NCBI RefSeq assembly: GCF_000270285.1 | Contig: NC_015738.1 | Location: forward strand, 682,001-746,000 | DNA from: Eggerthella sp. YY7918 | Lineage (GTDB): Bacteria > Actinomycetota > Coriobacteriia > Coriobacteriales > Eggerthellaceae | Length of the DNA stretch: 64,000 nucleotides | Direction: 5' to 3' | Part shown: positions 25,183 to 33,724 of the stretch, in pieces | Layout: each line of letters begins with the position of its first letter | How positions within the stretch are numbered: position 1 is the stretch's first letter | The notes under the pieces: generated by a model | What the model saw: only the letters and a program-made list of their open reading frames with translations | What the model was told of the DNA's origin: nothing | Database searches by the model: none | Made by a program: the position numbers and the translations under genes

Positions 25183-26024
25183 TCGAATTCAAGGATGTAC
25201 ACGCTTCCTATGATGTGACGCTACCCATTCTGAAAGGCATCAGTTTCACCATAGCTGATGGTGAGTTTGTGGCCTTCGTTGGCACCAACGGGGCGGGAAA
25301 GTCCACCACGATGCGTCTGATGAACGGCTTGTTGAAGCCCGAGTCGGGCGAAGTGCTTATTGACGGCGTGCCCACAACCGCGCTCAAAACGAGCGAACTT
25401 GCGCGCAATGTGGGCTTTTTGTTTCAGAATCCCGACAGTCAGATTTGCTGCAACACGGTGCGCGAGGAATTGCTGTTCGGCTTTGAAGCGGTGGGACTCG
25501 CGGGACCTGAGGCAGATGCGCGTGTGGATGCGCTCATCGAAGAGTTCGGCTTCAATCCTGATGACGATCCCTTTTTGTTGAACCGTGGTGCGCGACAGCT
25601 GTTGGCGCTCGCCTCCATTGTGGTGCTGGCACCGCCGGTGGTGGTGCTCGACGAGCCTACAACCGGTCTTGACTACCGCGAGTGCGTGAAGGTCATGGAC
25701 ATCATTCGGCGCATTCATGCGGGTGGTACGACCGTCATTATGGTGTGCCACGATATGGAAGTGGTGGCCGATTACGCGCAGCGTTGTATTGTGATGAGCG
25801 ATGGTCAGGTGATTGACGATGGTCCCACGTTCGACGTGCTGCGCAACCGCGACACGCTTGAGCGTGCTTCGTTGGTACCGCCTCAAATTGTGGATATATC
25901 GCTGGAGCTTTCACGTGCCTTACCGCAGCTTTCCAACACGCCTGTTGTGCAGGCTAACACGGTAGATGAAATGGCTTCCGCCATAAAAGAAGCGGTTTCC
26001 GTGCAGAAAGGAGAGGTTGCATGA
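25179..26024 (+). CDS. ecfA2: ECF transporter ATPase A2
   Basis: 281 residues. Walker A GTNGAGKST, Q-loop FLFQNPDSQI and Walker B VVVLDEPTTGLD are intact, but the signature reads LNRGARQLLALA instead of LSGGQ. The second ATP site of the dimer may therefore be degenerate, while A1 keeps a canonical signature. It overlaps both neighbours by 4 bp (ATGA), which points to equal production of the two ATPases and the T subunit. Confidence 0.9.
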   Translation: MIEFKDVHASYDVTLPILKGISFTIADGEFVAFVGTNGAGKSTTMRLMNGLLKPESGEVLIDGVPTTALKTSELARNVGFLFQNPDSQICCNTVREELLFGFEAVGLAGPEADARVDALIEEFGFNPDDDPFLLNRGARQLLALASIVVLAPPVVVLDEPTTGLDYRECVKVMDIIRRIHAGGTTVIMVCHDMEVVADYAQRCIVMSDGQVIDDGPTFDVLRNRDTLERASLVPPQIVDISLELSRALPQLSNTPVVQANTVDEMASAIKEAVSVQKGEVA

Positions 26025-26791
26025 GTTCGTTTCTTGAGTACGTTCCGGGCACCAGCATGCTGCATCGCATGAACCCGGTAGCTAAGCTGGTGGGCGCGAT
26101 TGCGTTTGCGCTTGCGTGCTTCTGCACGAGTAATCTGGCATTTTTGGCGATACTGCTCGCTAGTGCGTTTGCGCTGGCAGCGTCGTGCGGCATGATGCGT
26201 CCTACCATCGGCCTCGCGCGGGCGGTGTTCGCTTTTTCGCTCATCTTGGCCATTGTGCAGGTGCTTACTACGCCTACAGGCGCGGTACTTGTAACGCTAC
26301 CCTGGGGTTATATCGGTACGGGCAGCTTGCTTGCCGCGCTTACGACCATCGTGCGCTTGACGGCCGCCGCCATCCCTTTGTTTCTGGTGTTCTACGTTAC
26401 CAAAATGAACGACATCACAAATTCGGTAGTGAAGGTGCTGCATGTGCCGTACAAGTACGCGTTCACGTTCACGTCTACCATTCATTTTATCCCCGTGTTC
26501 ATGAACGACATGAAGGGCATCATGGAAGCCCAGACGGCACGCGGCGTGGAGTTCGATGCGGGCGGCATTGTGAAGAAGGTGCGCCTTATGGTGCCCTTGT
26601 GCGTGCCGCTTTTGGTGTCGTCGGTGCGCAAGACAAACAGCGCCGCCATCGCTGCTGAGGTTCGCGGCTTTAATTTGCGTACCGTTACGAGCGGCTACAA
26701 AGAATACCCCTTCACCGCATTCGATGTGGCGGCCATGATAGTCAGCGTCGCCCTTATCGCGCTTTCCGTGATGCTGGGCATGTTGTTGTAG
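26021..26791 (+). CDS. ecfT: ECF transporter transmembrane subunit EcfT
   Basis: 256 residues with about five membrane segments and the two coupling helices that carry short Arg-Gly motifs, QTARGVEFDAGG and AAEVRGFNLRT. These dock onto the ATPases. GAAAGGAG precedes the ATG within the A2 gene. It is the last gene of the T-box operon; the 237 bp to the next gene contain no recognised feature. Confidence 0.9.
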   Translation: MSSFLEYVPGTSMLHRMNPVAKLVGAIAFALACFCTSNLAFLAILLASAFALAASCGMMRPTIGLARAVFAFSLILAIVQVLTTPTGAVLVTLPWGYIGTGSLLAALTTIVRLTAAAIPLFLVFYVTKMNDITNSVVKVLHVPYKYAFTFTSTIHFIPVFMNDMKGIMEAQTARGVEFDAGGIVKKVRLMVPLCVPLLVSSVRKTNSAAIAAEVRGFNLRTVTSGYKEYPFTAFDVAAMIVSVALIALSVMLGMLL

Positions 26792-27028
26792 GGAGGCAGA
26801 AAGGGAGTAGCAAAAAACCTCCGTCAATCCACATCCTTGCAAACGCAATAGGAGGAACCCTCGAAGCTGGCATCGGCTCGGAACATGAGCGTTACTTCGA
26901 CGATGATCGCATTGATCTACATAAGGTATGCAACAGTTCCGTACGTCATTGTTTCGATAGTCTCAGAGGGGTGGGGCGTGGCGTATACTGGCGCCTGTCG
27001 AATGTGCAAAGAACAAAGGAGGCCCAAA

Positions 27029-27331
27029 ATGGCGCAAGCGTTCGAAACGTTCATGAAGGAAGCACCCGAGGTGGCAAAGGCGTACGGCACTATGGTGGCG
27101 GCGCTTGCGCAGACGAGTGCGCTCGAGCGCAAAACGCACGAGTTGGCCTATCTCTCGGTTCTTGTGGCGCAGGGCATGGAGGGCGGCCTGGATTTCCATG
27201 TGAAATCGGCAAAGGAAGCCGGTGCAACTCGCGAGGAAGTGACAAGTGCCGCTCTTGTAGGATTACCATTGGTAGGTATGCGCGCCGTAGAGGCCCTCGC
27301 TCCGGTGCTCGAGGCCTACGATCAGGCATAA
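27029..27331 (+). CDS. Carboxymuconolactone decarboxylase-like protein lacking the CxxC
   Basis: 100 residues with the AhpD/CMD helical core: ALERKTHELAYLSVLVAQGM followed by DFHVKSAKEAGATREEV. Where redox-active relatives have C-x-x-C before the conserved His, this protein reads EGGLDFH, so the peroxidase-coupled redox function is probably absent. It may bind a small ligand, as in the CMD branch. AAAGGAGG precedes the ATG. The gene stands alone. Confidence 0.8.
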   Translation: MAQAFETFMKEAPEVAKAYGTMVAALAQTSALERKTHELAYLSVLVAQGMEGGLDFHVKSAKEAGATREEVTSAALVGLPLVGMRAVEALAPVLEAYDQA

Positions 27332-27467
27332 CAACAAGACCCCGCTTCCTTTTCGGTTTTGTTTGGTGGCGTTAGAATAGGTGCGTTGATGCGAATTCGG
27401 CTGATCGAGCGGAAAACCTCGCTCTTTGGATGTACTGAAACTGAGGCTTTTGAAAAGGCGGCGGACT

Positions 27468-27959
27468 ATGACTGAATACAAGATGCGCAAAGCAAATCGC
27501 CAGCTGACTGAGCAGGATGCACTTAGCGTGTTTGAAGAGGCCGCCTATGTGACGGTTTCAACGGTCGATGAGGATGGCATGCCCTATGGCGTGCCCCTGT
27601 CGTTTGTCTGCGTGGAAGACAAGCTCTACGTTCACATGACGAACGACCGAGGCCACAAGTCGGACAACTTCGGCCGCGATGGTCGTGTGTGCGCGACGGC
27701 GGTTGTGGATGTGGAGGCTTGCTGGGATGGCGACTTCACGACCAGCTACGGGTCGGCTATGATGTTTGGACGGATCCATCGTGTGACGGAGGATGTCGAG
27801 GTTCGTCGCGCGCTTGTGGCACTGTGTATGAAGTATCTTCCCGAATATAAAAGCGAAATCGGGGCCGCCATGGAAAGGGAATGGGCCAATACGGCCGTGT
27901 GGGTCATCGAGCCAGATTCGATTACCGGAAAGGCGGCGCATCGGGGCAATACCAAGTAG
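27468..27959 (+). CDS. Pyridoxamine 5'-phosphate oxidase-like FMN protein (NimA-like)
   Basis: 163 residues of split-barrel flavin fold: MRKANRQLTEQDALSVFEEA, then YVTVSTVDEDGMPYGVPLSF, then YVHMTNDRGHKSDNF, matching the 5-nitroimidazole reductase NimA/PNPOx-like class. Such proteins bind FMN and reduce small electrophiles. The physiological substrate is unknown. ATG at 27468 lacks a strong ribosome site. It is followed by the B3/4 gene in the same direction at 44 bp. Confidence 0.85.
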   Translation: MTEYKMRKANRQLTEQDALSVFEEAAYVTVSTVDEDGMPYGVPLSFVCVEDKLYVHMTNDRGHKSDNFGRDGRVCATAVVDVEACWDGDFTTSYGSAMMFGRIHRVTEDVEVRRALVALCMKYLPEYKSEIGAAMEREWANTAVWVIEPDSITGKAAHRGNTK

Positions 27960-28003
27960 CAAACGCCGCTATTAACAAAAGCAGGAACCAAGGAGGAGGA
28001 GAC

Positions 28004-28729
28004 ATGAAGGAATTTGTTGTCGAGGATTCGTTTTGGGAGCTTTTTCCCGATGCTGCAATCGGCATTATCGTGGCGAATGGCATGAAGCCGACCGCGCAGG
28101 TGCCTGCCGAGGATGCCGCCGCGATTGCCCGTCTGTTGCGTGATGCGAATCAGGCGGCTGATCAGCATCTAACGAGCAATACCATCTCGGAAAACGAAGT
28201 CGTGCGTGTGTGGCGCGAGGCTTACCAGAAGTTCAAGACGAAGAAGGGCGCGCGCTGCTCGGTAGAGAATATTCTCAAGCGTGTGCTGAAGGGCAACCCT
28301 GTGGGTTCCATTACGCCGTCGGTCGACATCTACAACGCTATTTCGCTCAAGTATGCCTTGCCGGTGGGCGGCGAAGACATCGATACGTTCGACGGCAACA
28401 TTCGCCTTGGCATTACCGAGGGTGGCGACGCCTTCCGTGCGCTTGGCGAGGATGCCGATGAACCGACTCTTGAAGGCGAGCTGTGCTACCGCGACAACGC
28501 CGGTGCCATTTGTCGCTGCTGGAACTGGCGCGATGGTGAGCGCACGGCGCTTACGGACGATTCGACCAACGCATTTCTCATCATAGAGTGCGTCGACCCC
28601 GCGCGTATCGACGACCTGAACGCTGCGCTTGACGAGTTCGCCCAGCTTATGGAACGCTACTTAGGCGCAACCATCAAGGTGCAGGCCGTCGTCGACCAAG
28701 ACCATCCTCGCCTCACCATCGCCGACTAG
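28004..28729 (+). CDS. B3/B4 domain protein (tRNA-synthetase editing-like)
   Basis: 241 residues. The core shows LPVGGEDIDTFDGNIRLGI and PTLEGELCYRDNAGAICRCW, characteristic of the free-standing B3/B4 domain otherwise found in the editing module of phenylalanyl-tRNA synthetase beta. Proposed roles are hydrolysis of mischarged tRNA, or a regulatory relative. AAGGAGGAGGAG precedes the ATG, so high translation is likely. Nothing in the neighbourhood identifies its partner. Confidence 0.85.
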   Translation: MKEFVVEDSFWELFPDAAIGIIVANGMKPTAQVPAEDAAAIARLLRDANQAADQHLTSNTISENEVVRVWREAYQKFKTKKGARCSVENILKRVLKGNPVGSITPSVDIYNAISLKYALPVGGEDIDTFDGNIRLGITEGGDAFRALGEDADEPTLEGELCYRDNAGAICRCWNWRDGERTALTDDSTNAFLIIECVDPARIDDLNAALDEFAQLMERYLGATIKVQAVVDQDHPRLTIAD

Positions 28730-28762
28730 AGCGGTTTGTAGCAGCCGCGTCTTGGACCGGTG

Positions 28763-29551
28763 CTATACGCTGAAAGCCCAGAGGTTACGGCACTGGTTGA
28801 GCACGGTTTGTGCGTCCCAGGTGCGGTTGCTGCGCTCGGCGCTGTTCGGGTCGAATACGGTTACCTGGCCGGTTTCGTCAATGCCTGACAGTACGATGAA
28901 GTGTCCTTCGGTTGTAAAATCGCCGGGGCCTACGCTGCAGATGACGGGTTGACCGCTTGAAAGTGCACTGGTCAGCGCGTCTGTGTCGGCGGGCAGTTCG
29001 TTTGCGGTAAGGCCAAGCATGCGGGCCCCTTCGCTCATGAATAGCCAGGCCGTTGCCCCTTGGTCGACGAAACCGTTTTGTTCGCTGAATGCGCACATGC
29101 GGGCGGGGTCGTAATCGGTGCGTCCGGTAAGATAGACGTACACCATTGTCAGACAGGTGGGCCCGCATCCGTTTTCTGCAACGGTGCCGCCTGCGTAAGG
29201 TTTGTTGCTCCATGCGGGATCAGTTTGCAGAAGCAGCGGCATCGCACCGGCCTTCCATTGCGATACGGGCGTGCTTGTTTGGCCCGATTGGACGGTTTCT
29301 CCCTGGGCGCTGTCGTTTGTTCCGGCAAGTTGTAGAAGGGTGCAACCAACGACTAATGCCGCCACCGCACACACCGTGCAGAGGAGCGCTTTGACGATTC
29401 TCGGTTTCAAGCGGCGCGTCTTAATAGCTGGTGGGCGCGGTGCGGGGAACGACTGCGTAACCCCGTAGCGAGGATGGTTGCGGTCATAAGGGCTGCTTGA
29501 ACTCCCGGCTGGGTGAAAATGTCCGCTGTCGGTTTGATACACCTGAGGCAT
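28763..29551 (-). CDS. Membrane-anchored C39-type cysteine peptidase 1
   Basis: 262 residues: Pro/Ser-rich cytoplasmic start, one membrane segment (about 53-75), Ser/Thr-rich linker, then a papain-like C39 domain with catalytic Cys in NGCGPTCLTMVY, His in GHFIVLSG and Asp/Asn in VFDPNS. Such exported peptidases (C39_2 type) process peptides or wall proteins outside the cell. It is divergent from a VanRS-like two-component system whose likely binding repeats lie in the shared spacer. A second C39 protein closes the cluster. Confidence 0.85.
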   Translation of the reverse strand: MPQVYQTDSGHFHPAGSSSSPYDRNHPRYGVTQSFPAPRPPAIKTRRLKPRIVKALLCTVCAVAALVVGCTLLQLAGTNDSAQGETVQSGQTSTPVSQWKAGAMPLLLQTDPAWSNKPYAGGTVAENGCGPTCLTMVYVYLTGRTDYDPARMCAFSEQNGFVDQGATAWLFMSEGARMLGLTANELPADTDALTSALSSGQPVICSVGPGDFTTEGHFIVLSGIDETGQVTVFDPNSAERSNRTWDAQTVLNQCRNLWAFSV

Positions 29552-29632
29552 GTCGTTCTCCTATCCTGTAAGATGCGGCCATGTCCGAACCTCCTCGTCC
29601 TAGGCCGTGTCCTCAGGGTATCGTGAGCCGTA

Positions 29633-29696
29633 CTTAACCTTCCCATAGCGTCTTGCAACGCAATTCTGAAACAGCTTAAGTTTTCCTTAACCTTTC
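29633..29696 (+). promoter_or_regulatory. Direct-repeat array, probable response-regulator binding site
   Basis: CTTAAGTTTTC (29675-29685) is followed without gap by CTTAACCTTTC (29686-29696), an 11-bp tandem with 9 of 11 matches, as bound by OmpR/PhoB-type dimers. A third copy, CTTAACCTTCC, lies at 29633-29643, 42 bp (about four turns) upstream. The array is in the divergent spacer between the C39 peptidase and the response regulator. TAGAAT at 29740-29745 is a possible -10. Confidence 0.6.
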
Positions 29697-29752
29697 ATGA
29701 AGCGCGCTGTGCTGAGCAAAGGTGCATGATCGAATCGGCTAGAATCGTTTTT

Positions 29753-30457
29753 ATGGATGAACCCTCGCGCATACTCATCGTCGATGACGAAAAGGCCATC
29801 GCCGATCTTGTTGGAAAACTGCTTGCAGCTGAAGGTATGGACGTGCGTGCCTGCTATTCGGGCGAACGTGCGTTGGAGCTCTTTGAGCGCGAGCGGTTCG
29901 ATCTGGCAATCCTCGATATTATGATGCCCGGTCTCGATGGGTTTGAGGTTTGTCAGCGCATCCGGACCGTCTCTGATCTGCCCGTCATCTTCCTTTCTGC
30001 AAAGGACGAGGAAGTGGACAAGGTGGTGGGGCTGACGCTGGGTGCCGATGATTATGTGACCAAGCCGTTCAAATCGCGCGAGTTGGTTGCGCGGGTCAAG
30101 GCGCGATTGCGGCGTTCGCGGCATGAAGCATCTGGCCAGGTAGGTCTTCTTCAGGCGCGAGGGATTGAGCTTGATGTGAATGCCCACACCGCAACGCTTC
30201 ATGGGGAAGCTCTTAAACTTACGCCGAAGGAATACGACACACTTGTCCTGTTGGTGAAGGCGTACGGAACACCCGTGTCGGCGCACGACATTTTTGAGTC
30301 CGTATGGCACGAACCCTTTAACGATGCTGCCGCTAATTCGGTGATGGTGCACATTCGAAACCTGCGCAAGAAACTTGCTGCAGTGGATTCCTCGGAAAAG
30401 TTTATCGAGACAGCATGGGGTGTGGGATATAAAATCGCGCGACGCGGGGACGCATAA
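29753..30457 (+). CDS. OmpR/VanR-type response regulator
   Basis: 234 residues. The receiver domain has ILIVDDEKAI with acidic pocket, phospho-acceptor Asp in LAILDIMMPG, Thr/Ser in IFLSAKD and Lys in DDYVTKPF. The C-terminal winged helix ends VMVHIRNLRKKL and WGVGYKI. ATG at 29753 fits the family's length; a start at 29726 adds nine residues. A TAGAAT eight bases before 29753 would make the message nearly leaderless. It overlaps the kinase gene by one base. The direct repeats upstream are its likely own target. Confidence 0.92.
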   Translation: MDEPSRILIVDDEKAIADLVGKLLAAEGMDVRACYSGERALELFERERFDLAILDIMMPGLDGFEVCQRIRTVSDLPVIFLSAKDEEVDKVVGLTLGADDYVTKPFKSRELVARVKARLRRSRHEASGQVGLLQARGIELDVNAHTATLHGEALKLTPKEYDTLVLLVKAYGTPVSAHDIFESVWHEPFNDAAANSVMVHIRNLRKKLAAVDSSEKFIETAWGVGYKIARRGDA

Positions 30458-31737
30458 TGCCGCGATCTCTCGAAAGCGAACAAGCACGCGCGTTGCGAAG
30501 GCGATTGTTCACGCGCCTTGCGACAAAGCTGGCCGTCTTCACGGTTGCGTTCGGTTGTTTGATGTTTCTCGTCGAAATGTTCGTGGTGTCCGATCTTGCG
30601 AACTGGATAGCTGACAACACGTCAGAGTGGATTTATCTCACCGTCGACGAATACAACCAACTTCATCAAGAAATTTTATCCTCGGATGGATCGATTGCTG
30701 AAAGCGCGTGGGATTTCTGGCCTGTGGAAGACGGCATGTTCGCAGCGAGGGATCTGACGATTTATCAGGCAATTCGCAGTCTCAAGATTCCCTTGGCCAT
30801 AGCGATATATCTTCTGGGATGCATCGCTATTATGTTCACGGAGCTCAATCGGTCGCTCAAGCACTTCGATACGCTTTCGGCGGCGGTGACGAAGCTTTTG
30901 TCAGATACCCATACCACGGTGAAGCTTCCGGACGAGCTTGGCATCATTCGCGCTGAGCTGATGGAAATTCGGGAGCGTACGCTCAGTGATGAGCGTGCTG
31001 CGGTGGCAGCTGAACGCCGGAAAAACGAGCTGGTGGCGTATTTGGCGCACGATATCAAGACGCCGCTCACCTCGGTGCTTGGCTATTTGTCGCTCTTGCG
31101 CGAAACCTCCGATCTTCCGCGGGCGGCGCGGCAAGAATACGCAGATATTGCCTACGCGAAAGCTGAGCGACTTGAAGGGCTGGTCGACGAGTTCTTTGAG
31201 ATCACTCGCTATAACTTGCAAGCGATACCCATCGAACGCGAGCGCGTTGACATCGCCCTGTTCTGTCGACAGGTGGCCGACGAGTTCTTCCCCGATGCGG
31301 ACGAGCGTGGCGTGACGCTTAAGGTGGAAGCGCCATCCGACGAGACGTTTTTTGTAGACCCCGATAAGCTGGCACGTGCGCTTGGTAATGTCGTGCGCAA
31401 TGCGGTTGCGTTCGCTCACGCACATTCTGAGGTACGACTTGAAGCGAGCATGATGGGTGAGCACGTACGCATCGCCGTGACGGATTGTGGGCGCGAAATA
31501 TCACCTGCTCATCTGCAGAGTATCTTCGAGAAATTCTTCCGTGAAGATGCCGCGCGCTCAACGCATCGGGGTGGAGCGGGTCTTGGGCTTGCCATCGCCC
31601 GCGAGATTGTAACAGCACACGGCGGCACCATAGCGGCAACAAGTGAGGCGGGCGTCACGACATTCACCATCGAGATACCACGCGATGCTTCCGAGCGCTG
31701 TCTTGCGCGCGTAAGTTCACATGACGCGGCGCCTTAG
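30457..31737 (+). CDS. VanS-like sensor histidine kinase
   Basis: 426 residues. Two membrane segments (about 27-50 and 108-128) enclose a small extracellular sensor of about 60 residues. HAMP-like linker, then the H-box AYLAHDIKTPLTSVLGYLSLL with the phosphorylated His, N-box VVRNAVAFAHAH, and G-box GGAGLGLAIAREI. The H-box resembles VanS and relatives that sense wall-active antibiotics. With wall-type exported peptidases on both sides, an envelope signal is likely. Its stop overlaps that of the convergent C39 gene. Confidence 0.92.
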   Translation: MPRSLESEQARALRRRLFTRLATKLAVFTVAFGCLMFLVEMFVVSDLANWIADNTSEWIYLTVDEYNQLHQEILSSDGSIAESAWDFWPVEDGMFAARDLTIYQAIRSLKIPLAIAIYLLGCIAIMFTELNRSLKHFDTLSAAVTKLLSDTHTTVKLPDELGIIRAELMEIRERTLSDERAAVAAERRKNELVAYLAHDIKTPLTSVLGYLSLLRETSDLPRAARQEYADIAYAKAERLEGLVDEFFEITRYNLQAIPIERERVDIALFCRQVADEFFPDADERGVTLKVEAPSDETFFVDPDKLARALGNVVRNAVAFAHAHSEVRLEASMMGEHVRIAVTDCGREISPAHLQSIFEKFFREDAARSTHRGGAGLGLAIAREIVTAHGGTIAATSEAGVTTFTIEIPRDASERCLARVSSHDAAP

Positions 31738-32564
31738 GAAATGACGATGGCTTGTGCGCCGAGCTGGTAGTAGCGGGTTGCGAAGAGGTCGAGCGGATAA
31801 GAGGTCTGTCCGACGAGCGAGTCGCTTACGTATACCACGCCGGAATCCAGGTCGTACCCGCTAATTACCACGCAGTGGCTTGGCTGAAGGAGCCGGTACT
31901 CGTTGCCGTTTTCGTAAGCCACCTGATATGCTTGGCTCGGTTCGGCGAGGTCAATCGTACACCAGACGATAACGGGACGTCCTGTGGCCACCAATGCGAG
32001 TACGTCCGAGAAAGAAGAGCCGGTCTTTTCTTCGGCGTGTAACGAAGAATCCTGTGCCTCAAGATAGGCATTAGCTGCTTCGACCAGCGCCGGAGCCATG
32101 CAGGCAAAGCCGCTCGTGTCATACGGGTTTCCCAAAAAGGCGTGCACGAAGTCGTAGTCGCTCCTCGCAAGCCACAAGTCAGCTATCTCGGTCTTTTCCA
32201 CGTTGAATCCGTAAAACTGCAATGCGTTGACCAGTGCAACCGACTCGCATCCAGTTGGAAGTTCGGGGTTTTGCAAAAGTGCCGGAACGTCGAGCGAGCA
32301 AGATGAAGCAGACTCTGCTTCGGAGCCGGGGGTTTCCTCTGATGAAGACAGCGCGGCCGTTTCAGTTTCGGCAACACCTGCGGCATTGTCGACAAAGTTG
32401 TTTTCTGTCGAGCGCGCCCAGGCCGATGAAACGACAACCGAACCCAGCACGATCAGTGTCACAACGCCGATGATGCCTATCAGCAGATGCGCTCTTCCTA
32501 AAAGCCCTCGCGAAGGCGCAATCACCTCAACGCCCTGCAGTCTTTTCCTCTTGTCGGCTTCCAT
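31734..32564 (-). CDS. Membrane-anchored C39-type cysteine peptidase 2
   Basis: 276 residues from the chosen start (GGAGAAG seven bases upstream of Met at 32564); the frame stays open to 32705. One membrane segment (GIIGVVTLIVLGSVVVSSAW), an acidic Ser/Glu-rich stalk, then a C39_2-like domain with Cys in PTGCESVALVNALQFYGF, His in SHCVVISGYD and Asp in VYVSDSL. It shares the architecture of the peptidase at 28763 but little sequence. Its 3' end overlaps the kinase stop, and it is transcribed towards the two-component system. Confidence 0.8.
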   Translation of the reverse strand: MEADKRKRLQGVEVIAPSRGLLGRAHLLIGIIGVVTLIVLGSVVVSSAWARSTENNFVDNAAGVAETETAALSSSEETPGSEAESASSCSLDVPALLQNPELPTGCESVALVNALQFYGFNVEKTEIADLWLARSDYDFVHAFLGNPYDTSGFACMAPALVEAANAYLEAQDSSLHAEEKTGSSFSDVLALVATGRPVIVWCTIDLAEPSQAYQVAYENGNEYRLLQPSHCVVISGYDLDSGVVYVSDSLVGQTSYPLDLFATRYYQLGAQAIVIS

Positions 32565-32867
32565 GAGCTTCTCCATTTCGGTTGGTATTGACACGGTAGC
32601 AACGGTTCTTGAAAACAAGCTGAAAGAAGTGCGGGTAGGGAAGGCTGTCGACGAACCCTGTTGCTGTAAAAACGAAAGGAAAGAAAGAATTGTTTCAGGG
32701 CTCACAAAATGGACTCAATGAAGCTTGCCGCCGGACGCTTGCCGCTTCGTTGTGCTCGTCGTCTGCGCGTGGGCAACAATTCCGTGATGGTTCGCTGCGC
32801 CCTGTGCGTAGGCGGCACAGCTTTGTTATGATGGCTTCAGAAAATTGTGACTTGGAAGGATGCATAT

Positions 32868-33707
32868 ATGTTTACTATCGGGTGCCATCTCTCGAGCGCG
32901 AAGGGCTATCTTCACATGGCGAAGGACGCCGTGTCCATCGACGCCAACACGTTTCAGTTTTTCACGCGCAATCCGCGCGGCGGTCGCGCGAAGGAAATTG
33001 ACCCGGCCGACGTGGCGGCCTATGCGCAGTACGCTGCCGATCACGGCATTACGCGTATCCTCGCACACGCGCCCTATACGCTGAACCCCGCCTCCGATAA
33101 GCAGCAGACGCGTGACTTCGCGCTCATGGTGCTGGCCGAGGACCTTGGCCGTATGGAGGAGACGCCGCACCAGCTGTACAACATGCACCCCGGCAGCGCC
33201 GTCGGGCAGCCGAAGGACGTCGCCATTGCGAAGATCGCCGAAGCGCTGAACGAGTCGCTTTTGCCGGTGCAGTCCACCACGCTGCTTTTGGAGACAATGT
33301 CCGGGAAGGGGAGTGAGGTCGGCGGCACATTTGAGGAACTGGCGGCTATCATCGCACAGGTTGATTTAGCCGACCATGTGGGAGTGTGTTTGGACACGTG
33401 TCATGTGTGGGATGCCGGCTACGATATCGTGGGCGACCTCGACGGTGTTATTGACGAATTCGACCGCGTGCTGGGTTTGGATCGCTTGCGTGCCATCCAC
33501 CTTAATGACAGCTTGAATGCGCGCGGCTCGCATAAAGACCGTCACGCTCGTATCGGTGAGGGCGAGATTGGCCTTGAGGCTCTCGCCGCTGTGACGAACC
33601 ACCCCAAGTTGCGTGACCTGCCCTTCTATCTGGAAACTCCCAACCCCACTCTCGCCGGCTACGGCGAAGAGATCGCTGCCCTCCGCCAAGCTCACAATGC
33701 GAGATAG
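32868..33707 (+). CDS. nfo: Endonuclease IV (AP endonuclease)
   Basis: 279 residues, full length for Nfo. Metal-binding motifs of the TIM barrel are visible: GCHLSSAKGY (N-terminus), AHAPYTLN, NMHPGSAVG, LLLETMSGKGSEVG, VCLDTCHVWDAGYD and LNDSLNARGSHKDRHARIGEG. It cleaves DNA at abasic sites in base excision repair. ATG at 32868 follows GGAAGGA. TATGAT (32827-32832) may be the -10. It is convergent with the aldehyde dehydrogenase gene. Confidence 0.95.
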   Translation: MFTIGCHLSSAKGYLHMAKDAVSIDANTFQFFTRNPRGGRAKEIDPADVAAYAQYAADHGITRILAHAPYTLNPASDKQQTRDFALMVLAEDLGRMEETPHQLYNMHPGSAVGQPKDVAIAKIAEALNESLLPVQSTTLLLETMSGKGSEVGGTFEELAAIIAQVDLADHVGVCLDTCHVWDAGYDIVGDLDGVIDEFDRVLGLDRLRAIHLNDSLNARGSHKDRHARIGEGEIGLEALAAVTNHPKLRDLPFYLETPNPTLAGYGEEIAALRQAHNAR

Positions 33708-33724
33708 TGCAGGCAGAGTGGCAC

